From the NCBI GenBank assembly GCA_005281725.1, contig SSBO01000001.1, forward strand, positions 10,618,251 through 10,682,250: a DNA stretch of 64,000 bases, written 5' to 3'. This stretch comes from Wuchereria bancrofti. Lineage: Eukaryota; Nematoda; Chromadorea; Rhabditida; Onchocercidae. Each line of letters opens with the position of its first letter. Within the stretch, counting starts at the first letter, position 1. Position numbers and translations under genes: made by a program. Under the pieces are notes generated by a model. That model was given only the letters and a program-made list of their open reading frames with translations, did no database searches and was not told the DNA's origin. This document shows positions 24,022 to 35,000 of this stretch, in pieces.

Positions 24022-26628
24022 ATGGAAAAAACAATTTGCTGTTTAGTACAAAGTGTGAATGTTTTAAAAAAAGGTAAAATTTTATAAATCTTTGGACAAT
24101 ATTAATGAAATTTTTTACGAAATGTAATTGCTAGAAAAATCATCACTTTCTATGCAGATGTTCATTAACTTTTAGTATTTATTAAGAAATTGATGAATAA
24201 AATTCATCGTTTATAAGGAGAGAGAATTTTTCAGAATTAATTAATGGAAATTTAATATTAATCACTTCATCGCATTTTTAAATCTCTCATATTTCTTTCG
24301 AAAAATTCATTCCTTTCTTTGCTTTAATTAGTTTATAATAGTCTTCAGGATATCGTGCTCTCCATAGTTTCGATCGACAACGACGTTTGGAACTATTTTG
24401 TAATGAACAACAGCGGCAAGCTGCGATTTATGATAAAAAAGTTGAAAAGGTCTGTTTTAAGAAATGAAATTCAGAGTAAGCTTTATGTTGAATCTTGTGA
24501 GTCAAGCTTATAAATACCAGTCCTTTTAGATAGACTTAATCTAATCCGATTATAATATTATATGTTTAACATGTAAAAGCGCTATGCAGAAATTTATTTG
24601 ATCGTCTAGTGTAGGAACGTTTAATATGTCTATCAAAATAAAACATTAATTTTCCATGTGAAATTTATGCATTGGACTTTTCTTAGGTGTTTTGGACAAT
24701 TGAAAATGAAGCTGGTAATGATCTCGTCAAAGTTTTGATGAATCAAAATATTTCAACCTTTCATGATTGTATGAAGCGTATGTTTAGTTAATGTTTATGA
24801 AGATTTGTCCGAAGACTTTAAGTTGCAGTTCAAATTTAGTGTAGATTTTATTTTGAAAGTCATTATTTCAAAGTTTGTTACTATCCCATCTGATTATACT
24901 GCATTACATATGTACATCAAGTCTTTCATTAATATCCGGAAAAACGGCTAGAAATCCATCCTTGTTGTTCCGTAATTGTTTTATTATATTATTTTATTGT
25001 TATCTCTGTTGGAAATTAGTAACTGGAAATGTTAGAATTCAGATATTTCACGGTTAAAAGCTGATCGCATGGCATTGGCATATGCAAATGGTTCTTACAA
25101 GTCAGTATTGGAGAAGTTGTCAGGTAATGGAAGGATGATGCCGTTAGATTATAATTGCCAAAATAAAAACCACGCCAATGCTGTTAATATGGTAGTAAAT
25201 TTGTTCTTATTCATTTATTTGTTATTAATATCTTTTTTTTCTAATTTGTTTAGTGTTTCTGTCGTTATTTTTTTTTTATTTTCAGATAAGAAGGAATTAA
25301 ATAATGAATGAAATTATCTTTTTTTTTTTGAAAGGTATTAATTTTGGAAAATATTTTTGCAGGCTTACTGGCGGACATGTGCATTTTTGTTAGGTGCTGT
25401 TGTTGATCAAGCATTTGCCGTTGATGTGCAGCTAGTTGGCCCTTCGAAAGTGGATTGTAAGTTGTAATTTCGCTCACATCGTTATGATTTTAGACGTGAT
25501 CGATAGCTCATTAGGAAATATATGAATATATCGGTTATAATTTGATTTTGTCTGTTCTTTGTTATAAAACTAATATTATTTAGATCATTCGGGTAGGTTT
25601 GAATATATTGCGAGAATAAAAGATCTGCATGATTGGGCACCAAATTCGGTAAGTGTAGAATTTCCCTTTATATATGCAAGAAATTAAATGAAAGAATCCT
25701 TTTCAAAAAGATTACAATTTTCGTAAATAAATCTACATTTGACAGGATTATTTTATTCTTATCGTTCCTAAATTCACTTATAATCAGGACAGTTCTGCAT
25801 TCGTACCACTTGTAGTAAGAAGCACCCATTCATCGCATCCCTTTGTTGTATTTCATTTTTTTATTCCTTAATATTTCATACGAATTTATAGGAAAATTTA
25901 TTTGCGCTGACTGAAAAAGTCGTTGGAAAGTACATCACAAAAGCTTTGCTTATCGAACCGTTATTTGTATCATTAGAATTTGCAATGGATTTATTTGATT
26001 CAAATATGTATGCATATTTTTTAGTTTGCAGTCATCCTGGTTTCAGTATTGTTTGTTACTTGTTTACTAAATAATCAATTTACCATTTTTTAGTTCGAAA
26101 CAAGAACTTCTGCATGAAATAAAACAAGAAACCAATAATGGTGAGCAAGGAGTAATTATTTATCGAATGGGTGATTTTGTCGATATAACTTATGGACCTT
26201 TGATTCCATGCACCAGCCACGTTGATAAATTTGCTGTGACTAAAGTAGTTATTTTTCCTTTTTTTTTTAAAGAAAAAAAATTTTTTTTGACGAGTTCAGC
26301 TGAACAACGATAATAGGTTCATGACAATTTTAATTTGTCATACCTTGTTGTCTATTACCTTAGGTTTCATGAACATTGTGGTAATCCGATTGAAATTGAT
26401 AAAACAATTTCGGACTGACCGTTTATGATGGGCGACAAAATATAAAGATGTTTAATTACCTTTGTAATTAATAGGTTTCAGGTGGAGCACGAAAATTCTC
26501 AATATCGTTTTATTGGTGTGTCAATACCGAAAGAATTGAAATGTTCATCATATTCGTGGGATATAATTTGTGACGCTTCAGTTATACCTCCTGTTAAGCA
26601 ACAAAAGTTACTTAAGACTTCTGTTTAA
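24022..26628 (+). CDS. mrpl-39: Mitochondrial large-subunit ribosomal protein L39 (MRPL39)
   Basis: Nine exons (24022-24073, 24349-24449, 24687-24777, 25043-25191, 25363-25456, 25584-25648, 25892-26007, 26094-26244, 26482-26628) join in phase into 321 residues; human MRPL39 is similar in length. Recognisable blocks include LFCNEQQRQAAIYDKKVEKV, LMNQNISTFHDCMKHIS, AYWRTCAFLLGAVVDQAF, YIARIKDLHDWAPNSEN, IIYRMGDFVDITYGPLIPCT and YRFIGVSIPKEL. The family is an mtLSU protein related to the N-terminal part of threonyl-tRNA synthetases. The first exon (17 codons, then a phase-1 GTAAAA donor) is chosen on phase and position only and is less certain than the rest. The gene fills most of the unique spacer between the two inverted-repeat arms. 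A 14-bp hairpin lies about 115 bases downstream. Confidence 0.92.
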
Positions 26629-26741
26629 AGTTTACTATTACATAGTCTGTGATTCCAGATGTCTTTTTTTTTCACTGCAAAATACTAACGCATAGCTAAA
26701 ATAATAACTGCAATCCGACCTGTTCACGCTTGAAATTTGAT

Positions 26742-26786
26742 TTTCTTGACTTCCGTTTATATTGTATATGAGCGGAAGTCAAGAAA
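26742..26786. other. Perfect 14-bp hairpin downstream of mrpl-39
   Basis: TTTCTTGACTTCCG (26742-26755) and its exact reverse complement CGGAAGTCAAGAAA (26773-26786) are separated by 17 bases. It lies about 115 bases past the mrpl-39 stop codon, probably in the 3' UTR or just beyond. It could be an RNA structure or a remnant of an element; no mature small-RNA evidence is available. Confidence 0.7.
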
Positions 26787-28803
26787 GTCAAGTAGTATCC
26801 TCTTTACAATTAAAACAATTATTGCAAACGATCATTGGTAAATCATTGCAGTGAAATTAAGTACGAATATATAATTATGGTATCTCACTTTGTACATTTG
26901 ATTCAATTTGTTACTTCCTTAGTATTTTTCTTCTGTTTTTATAATATGTAATACTACCAGAAAATCTTGAATATTTTATACTCTGTTAGTCAACACAACT
27001 GTTCCTATTCTAGATATATCTTTTTAGCTTACATCTTCACATTTCATTTCTTATGCTTTTCACTTTGCTATCATGTCCCCCTATCGCTATCATAATTCAT
27101 AATTTAAAGGGTCTTCACGAAGTTTCAAATTCACTGAAGCTTGTTTATTTCATCATCATCATTCTGATGCTATTAACTATGCTTATTTTGCGAATAATGA
27201 AACTGTTTCACTGTTTTTTATATATGACATAGCGCAATTCATTTTTTTTGTTTTTGTTGGTTATTTCTTTCCAAAATTTTGGTATTGTCATTTTGGTTGC
27301 AGTGAGATTCACATAGATATTTTGACGATTAGGAAAGATTGAATGTCTTCTCGTTTATTTACTACCAAAGGTGACACGATAAGGTGACACATAATTAAAA
27401 ACATTCATTATTAGTCTTCGCAATTTGTTAACCTGTTGTCCGAGTTCTAATAAAAGATGATTAATGTTAAAATTTGAACTGTACAGAACTGTTATTTTAT
27501 TAACTGTGCTCAGAGAAGAATACGGAAACGTGTATATTTTATTGAGTGGAGCACTACTTGCTTCATTAAAATAGTATTGGCGCACTTGTTCACCAATAAT
27601 ACGCCGACATATTGAGAGATCCGATTGTCTGTATGTAATAGTTTATTTGTTAACAGTGACAACAGCTGATAACAATTTAAAATTATAGAGCTGAGGAAGT
27701 ATGTAGCAAAGCAAAACATTATTTTTTAATAGTATGAGTGAATTTAAGTCAATTTAATGGAATGAGTCCGGAAATCAGGAAGAATACAGAGTATTTCGGT
27801 TAATTAAAGGTTATCTCTAGAAGTGTACTTCAAAGGCACGTGAACATTTGAAATCCGGGATGCTTCGGGTCGTGATATGTAGGCGTGATAGAGTTAACCA
27901 CGTTTGTTTGTTTCGGACTTAATGAGTTTACGTTTCAACTGAGCTTACGTTTGTTTCCACAAATGTTTGATTTGAACTTCCGCCCAATTTGAAATAAAAC
28001 AAATATCTTCCTTTGCAACATTTTTCATTTAATAACCTTTGGAAAAATATTTTATACTTTTCATTCTTTTAGGGAAAGGAATGTGAACTGTACTCTAAAC
28101 GTTGGTTTTCGCCTCTGAACGAGGGACATTTATGTTTTGGTTTCAATTTTCCGAAAGACTGAAATTCAAAAAAAAAAAAAAACTTGAAGCAAATAGAAAG
28201 CAAATGATTTGGACTACTGTATACTACTAGTTCAGATTAAGTTTCAATTTATGATTTAAATGAATTGTTAAGAACTGTATTTACTAAATCTCTGGAGTTG
28301 ATGAGAAATGGGAAAATCTTTTTAATATTAAATCTTATAAATAGCAAATATTGCTTGTAAAGGAGCTGAAGAAGTTAAGTTAGATGTGATTACTGTTGTA
28401 CTTCAATCAAAATGGTTTAATAAATTTTATTCACAATTCAAACTTTCAGTTTTTCCACTGAAAATGATTAATGCACAGAAACTGTATGATAAAAATTTCA
28501 CAATGACGTTTCTTTGCTGAAACTTTTGCGCTACTTCTAGGATAGTTTAATAATCTAAGATAAATTTAATATTATACTTTGTGAGCAAAATTTGTTTCCA
28601 ATTATCTTCGCTGACTTCAGATCAAAACATTCATTGTAGTGAAATTGAATTTTCAATCTCACAAATTTATTTTGTTAAAATTGTCTTTTGCTATATGTTT
28701 TGCAAGAAATTTATTGAATCTTTTACTAAGGAATAAAAATGAAATAGAAAATTCTTTTTTTTTTTTTTGTTTTAGCTATCGTTAAATGAAATGCTCATAA
28801 TTC

Positions 28804-29736
28804 TCATTTACATGGTTGACATATTTGACATGGAGAAGGTATGTAACATGGACACATACAACCCCATGGTGAAAGTTGTCCTGGTTTTCGAGTTAGCAGT
28901 GGTGCAATTGTCCATGCCGGTGCTTGTGTAGGTGGTAATGTCCAAAATGGTTGCGTATATGGTGGTACTGGTTGTTGGGTATATGGTGGTATTGGTTGCT
29001 GCGTGTATGGTGGTGGTATTGGTTGTTGGGTGTATGGTGGTATTGGTTGTTGGGTGTATGGTGGTATTGGTTGCTGCGTGTATGGTGGTATTATTGGTCG
29101 CTGGGTATATGATGGTGGTATTGGTTGTTGGGTGTATGGTGGTATTGGTTGCTGCGTGTATGGTGGTATTATTGGTCGCTGGGTATGTGGTCCTGGTATT
29201 GGTTGTTGGGTGTATGGTGGTATTGGTCGCTGCGTGTATGGTGGTAGCACTGGTTGCTGCGTATATGATGGTACCGACGGCACGCAGTCTTTAACACAAT
29301 TTATATTTATTACGCAACCATCACATGGTTGACCAACAGCTGAAATATGAGATATTCGTTGAATGAAATTCATTTAAAGTTAAATTCATCATTTAAATTT
29401 TGATCAGATATAGCTATTGAATTACATGAAGAAATTTGCAAGAAGCAAAAATGATGGACACATGCTATAAATTCATAATTAATTACTTAGCGGTTGCCTG
29501 GGTTGCAGTGCCTGAATTTGAGGTTTCATGCTTTGTGGAGATATTTGTGATGCACCTGGTTTCACGCCTTGTGGAGATATTTGTGGTACACTTGGTTGCA
29601 TGCCTTGTGCAGGTACATATACAGGTGCAGCTAGTTTTAGTTCGTCTTCATAATCTTCTCCATTGTTCATTGCATTTGCTATCGATAGAAGCATGCATAA
29701 CGAAGGAATAAGTTTACAACACATAACTGAAATCAT
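28804..29736 (-). CDS. Secreted Pro/Thr/Gln/Cys-rich repeat protein, copy B
   Basis: Minus-strand exon 1 (29736-29487) and exon 2 (29339-28804) join in phase 1 into 261 residues. The signal peptide is identical to that of the paralogue at 20844-21751 (CCKLIPSLCMLLSIANA). Identity stops exactly after ANA, the predicted cleavage point. Exon 1 then encodes an acidic segment (MNNGEDYEDELKLAAP) and three loose PQ/SPQG-type units. Exon 2 has CDGCVININC, a run of about 12 units of PYTQQPIP/PYTQRPIIP, the shared WTLPPTQAPAWTIAP linker, and the C-terminal CMCPCYIPSPCQICQPCK. The same TTTCAG site near the start as in copy A may shift the start to the ATG ending at 29722. Function unknown; secretion is supported by the leader. 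Confidence 0.85.
28951..29266 (-). repeat. 24-27-bp coding repeat (PYTQQPIP-type), ~12 units
   Basis: About twelve units of 8 or 9 codons encode variants of YTQQPIPP and YTQRPIIPP in exon 2 of copy B. Unit length changes by whole codons (24 or 27 bases). The order of QQP and QRP variants suggests a higher-order unit of several repeats duplicated as a block. The repeat bears no sequence similarity to the PQGIPGIS array of copy A. Confidence 0.9.
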
Positions 29737-29990
29737 AATATTTGAAGTCAAAAAAGAAAAAAAATTTTTTTTAAACTTTAAACTGAATTGAAGACGAAAA
29801 ATTATTAAAAAACTTAGGTTTAAAAGTGCGCAGAAAGTTTTAAATTACAAAAATAGATTATCTCAAATTATCATCTATTTATTCTTATACTTATTAGATA
29901 GAAATATTTGAAAAAAAAAAAAAAAGAAAAACAAAGTTAATTCATTCTCGAAAATACTATTTTTATTAAGTGTGACAAAAATGACCGATT

Positions 29991-32079
29991 AATCATTACT
30001 AAATAATTTCTTCCACTGATACATCACATCCGTCCCGTTATCATTTATTCAAACTACTTACTTACGTTTAGTGAGTTTGTCGCCCTATTTGGTGACATTC
30101 TGTTTATGTCATTTTCTGCTTATATATAATTTGAAGATTTTTTGCTTAAATAACGTGATATTTTGAAAAAAAATTTTTTTTTTTTTTTGATCAGAAATTG
30201 CTTCCTGTGAACAATGATAGTTAGCTAAAAAAATTTTTTTTTATTTTGTTCTTTGAAATTTTTTTTTTTTTTCAATTTGATATTTTTTGTTTGAGAAAAA
30301 ACGCACAACTTACCAAACTGATTTTGTTCATTTCAATTTTTTTTTTTTGGTAATTTTTCAATAAATAGTTTTATAGTTGATATAACTGTATTTTTAATAT
30401 TTAAAAAAGAAAGTTATTTTAATAATTTCAAATAAGTTTGGGGGATTTTTTAAATTATGAACTAAGCATATTTAATTGGCAGTGGTTTGATAAACTTATC
30501 ATAATGAAAATATGAAAATTTTTACTAATAAGAAGCATTTAATGAATCGAAAAAAAAATTCATATCATATTTGATTCAGTTGAACCAATTAAATATTTTA
30601 ATAAGAAGATGTTTCCATATATATTACAATTTGTATTTCCATCATTTTTTTTTTTTTAGTAAAATTATTCCTAAAAATTTTTTAAAATAAAATTACAATT
30701 TTAGACATTTTATTATTGACAATAATAATATTTAATTTTCATTTGTTACTTAATGAATGTTAGAATAAATATTTGTCAATTTTTGGTGCCAATAAATTTA
30801 TTATCAAAAATTTTCTTTCATTTTCTCTTTTCTTCTTTTATTTTTGCTCAAAAAAGAAAAAAAAAAAATCAGATTACATTAAATTTTTTTTAAAGTATAC
30901 AAATTCATTTCTAATATTATCGTCTTTCCCTTTGTCATTTAAATGATTTCTATTAATTGCATCCGAAATGGAAAATACTTGAAATCATTAATTCATTTGT
31001 TGGTGTTAAAAATTAAATTATGATTTGAAGTTGACATCGATATGCTTCAAATAATTTAATTCATTTGTCACATATACAATTATGTGACAACATTTCATTA
31101 AAAACACTTTACCAATTATTGTCAAATAATTGATCTGATGACAACAATAATTTTATTTGGCTAATTGATTATTTAGCCTCAATCTTTTCTTGTCACATTT
31201 CCATTTACCATCTGTTAACATAAATTGATTAGAGCTATTGCAGCAATCAATGATAATTGATCTAAGGCAAAATTTAAATTTCATTTTAAATTAATAATTT
31301 ATTAGTTTTAGTGCTGATTTGATAGCACTTAGAATTAATTAACTAATGTAATATTTTACTTTATTTGTAATCTATAAGTAAAAGTTATTATTTTTTTGAA
31401 ATGTAAAAATTCAAATTGTTAAGTTTAAAATGTCTAATATATTTTTCCTTTCATAGCGTTCTAATTAATAGCACAAATTATTTATGCTATGTTAATATCA
31501 TTCTATGCATAGCATAATGATTTGATAGAAAAAAATGCAAAAAAAAAAAACATAGAAAAATATTTTTATAATTTAAAAATTATAATTCAATAATTAAATT
31601 TTTTTTTTTTGAAATTAAAATCAAACATATTGTCAACATTAACAAAATACACACATGACATTCGAAAAAAAGGGGTTGAAAATCAACGAATCATCACCGA
31701 AAATGATTGAAAAAAAAAATAAAATCAAAAAATGAAAAATCAAAAAAATTTCAAAAATTTTCATAAATATTATTTGGTTACAAATATAATTTAGTTATGC
31801 AATATTTTCATCAAATACAATTTCTTCTTTTTTTTTTCAATGAAATAAGCTGAAACGAAAAATTTTAATTTCCTAATTGAATGAACAAAAAAAAAAAAAG
31901 GAAAGAAGAAACACAAAGTTCCATTTTTTTCTATCTTTCCTTCTTTCTTTTTATTTTAATAAATTCATTTAAAAGTTATTTTTCATTTTTCTTTTTTTTT
32001 TTTTTGGTTTTTGCAAATTTACATTTGTAATTAGGAAAATAAATAATTAACAGATAAGCATAGGAAATGTTCAAAATTA
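29991..32079. other. Intergenic region
   Basis: About 2.1 kb of very A/T-rich sequence with many homopolymer A or T runs (for example near 30170-30190, 30230-30240 and 30645-30655). No exon is supported on either strand. It separates the 5' end of the copy B gene from the 3' end of the menorin gene. Confidence 0.5.
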
Positions 32080-35000
32080 TCAAAAAATCCTAGCAATATT
32101 GAATATAACAAATAAACAAAACAAATAAATTTGAGGTCGATTTGAGGAGGAATGTTTTAGATCACGTACAATCAAATCTAAATTTCCATCACCTATTTTT
32201 GAAACAATCACGTTACGTAGTTGACGTGTCCTGAAAATTACACTAAATTATAAAATTTTAATGCAAACCATCAAAAAAAAAATGTAAAATTCAATTCAAA
32301 AATGTCAAAATTTTGAATTCTCAAATTATTTTTGTATTTTTTTGCAATTCTAAAATTATCAAAAAAAGAAAAAATGATTTCTCTCTTTTTTTGAAAAAAA
32401 AAAAAAAAAGATTGTTTTTTAGGAATTTAACTCTTACTTTGTTAATGATGTTTCCAAAGTAATTTTTGTTGGATTTATCAATTTGCCATCTTTACAATCA
32501 TTTCCACCAACAGTAAGCTCAACTTGCCAACCTCTAAAAATTAATTCAATTAATAACATTATAAATTTAATTGAATAATACAATCAACTTAATTTTAAAA
32601 TTAATTTTAATAAAAGCAATTTAAAAAATACCTATCCAAAAGTTCAACATCATAGCAACTTTGATCATGGCGCACTTGTCCTGCTGCTTTCATATTATAG
32701 TAATTATGTCGTTTTCCTCGATTTTCAATTGATAAACGACCATTGTAACCGATGAATATCTGAAAATTTCAACAATTAAATTACTTTAATTGATAATTTA
32801 ATTAATTTTATAACATCATAACATTATCAATATTTCTATAAAATATAGATATAGCAATTTTATAACTACATGAAAATTTTTAAATTTAAACTTCAAAAAA
32901 ACTAAGAAAAACAAAGAACAATTTTACCAAATAAAATATTTGGTATAAAAAAATACTATGAATTTTTTAAATATTTAAAATATTTTTTTTTTTTTTGAAA
33001 ATCAAATTTTGTTAAAATAAAATAATTTTTGTCACTTTCGTTTTATTTTTATCAACAAATTTATTCTGTTTCATAATTATAGTAACAAATATATTTTTAA
33101 CTTTTTTCCTCATCTATTTTAATGATGACAATTAATTATTAATAAAAAATTAAATAATTGAAAAGTAACCATTTTGGGAAAAGTTAGAAATAATAAAGGT
33201 AATAAATATCATTTTTACCTTTATACCGGTAGTAATTTCAGGTGATTGTAAATCGAGCACTTTCTCTAATAAATATATTACAAAGCCACTATGCTTTAAC
33301 CAATCATCATTGATATTTTGTTTCTTTTTTACAAATATTAGCTGAAATTTAGTAATTCATATTAAAATAATTGAAATTAAATTTGAGTTTGATTTTAGAT
33401 TTAAGTAAAGAATAAAAAACTTTTCCAAACTAATCAATTGTTTGAACAGGAAAAAGTAACGTAATTACATTAAATTAAAATACTCTAAAAAAGTTTTAAT
33501 TAATATAAACAGTGGAAAATTTGTCAAAAACATTTCAGAAAAATTAAAAAAATGAATTATGATATTAGTTATAAAGTAAATATTGATAAAATATCAATTA
33601 CAGAAATTAAAATATTTTAAAAATTAAAAGTATGCAATTAACATTAATATTTTATTGCATTACCAATAATTGTATAGATTTAATTTATCAAATTATACAA
33701 TTAAATTTTTTCAAAATATTGATACAAATTGAATATAAAATTGAATAAGAAAAGATTAAATAGTATATTAATTTACATTTTAGCTAAATTTGGCATAAAC
33801 AAATCTAAATTTAAAATTTAAATTGATTAAATTGAGGTAAAGTAAAGAAAAAAAAAGAGTAAACCTTAGCAGTGATCCGTTGAATATCCGGAAATACTGA
33901 TGGCTGCATCAGTGAGATCAGGAATGCTGTTGGCCAACCGATGAATGCAATACCTTCGTCACTTATTACAGCACCAGATGATTCAATAAAAACGGATGGA
34001 AATTCGATCAAATTCCAATGATTTCGATTAAATTTTGTCTCACTCTAAAAAAAAAAAATATTGATGCATTTGATAATGAAAGGAAAAAACCAAAATTTAA
34101 ATTTTAAAATTTAATTTTTGAATTGTTTCTTTTTCCTCTTCTGTTTCTCAAAATTAATAAATTAATAATTTCGATTATTTATTGAATAGCTTATAATTGT
34201 TATTGTGTGTTACTTATTAAATTAAATAATCGATCAATCATTATTATTATGCAAAGAAATTTTAATGTAAAATAAATACAAAAATATACGAATAGATTAA
34301 TGAACAAATAAATAATTAATATATATAATATTCACTAAAAAAAATTGTTATCAAATAAATATTACTAAGTAAATTAATATAAAATCACTATTAAATAACA
34401 ATTCTATGATAATGATAGTAATAAATACTATTAAATAAATTAATATAAAGTCATTATTAAGTAACAATTATATAATAACAATGTCGTGAAATTTGTCAAC
34501 CAGATAATTTTTTTATCGAGAGAAACCTCAAACTTGGGTAATTAAATCAAACAAATTAACAAAAACAATATTATAACAACGCGTAAAATATATAAAAATA
34601 CAATAATATAAAAATGATATAATAATGCTAAAATAATACAAATTTAAAAAATATCAAATACATCCCAAAACCACCCAAAAAAAAAAAAAAAAAAAAAAAA
34701 AAACATAAAATAAATGATGGTTATGGGAGGATTGGTTAGTTTATGTATAAAATTAATTTGACGATTGGAAATTAGATAAAAGAATTTCTCATGGATGAAA
34801 AAACAAGATTGTTAACAAGATTAGTCTTATTGTGTGTGAAAGGAGGAAATAGATTAGTATGATTTAAAGATTTAGATGTATTTTAATTACAAATGTAAAA
34901 ATATTTGGAAATTGAATCATCAAGTGTGAGAAAAATTTTGTAAATGTAAATTAGATTTAGGAATTAGATAAGAGAAATTTGTTAGTTTTGAATATAATAA

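Larger units (their letters stand above)
27190..29990 (-). repeat. Right arm of ~2.8-kb inverted repeat
   Basis: This is the reverse-complement partner of 20595-23365. Its inner breakpoint is at 27190, next to 26629-27189, which is unique sequence after mrpl-39. The stretch 27190-28800 matches the other arm almost base for base. The outer boundary is gradual: similarity to the left arm persists upstream of the gene through about 29970 with scattered changes and then disappears. Confidence 0.92.

Noticed and set aside
26364..26418. Exon-like segment in the last mrpl-39 intron (FHEHCGNPIEIDKTISD then stop)
   Set aside because: It follows a TTAG acceptor but ends in an in-frame stop and is not needed: exon 8 joins exon 9 directly in phase with family-matching sequence. 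It could be a poison exon, but nothing else supports this.
28932..29332. Plus-strand open frames opposite copy B
   Set aside because: They are the same repeat-shadow effect on the antisense strand of the PYTQQPIP array.
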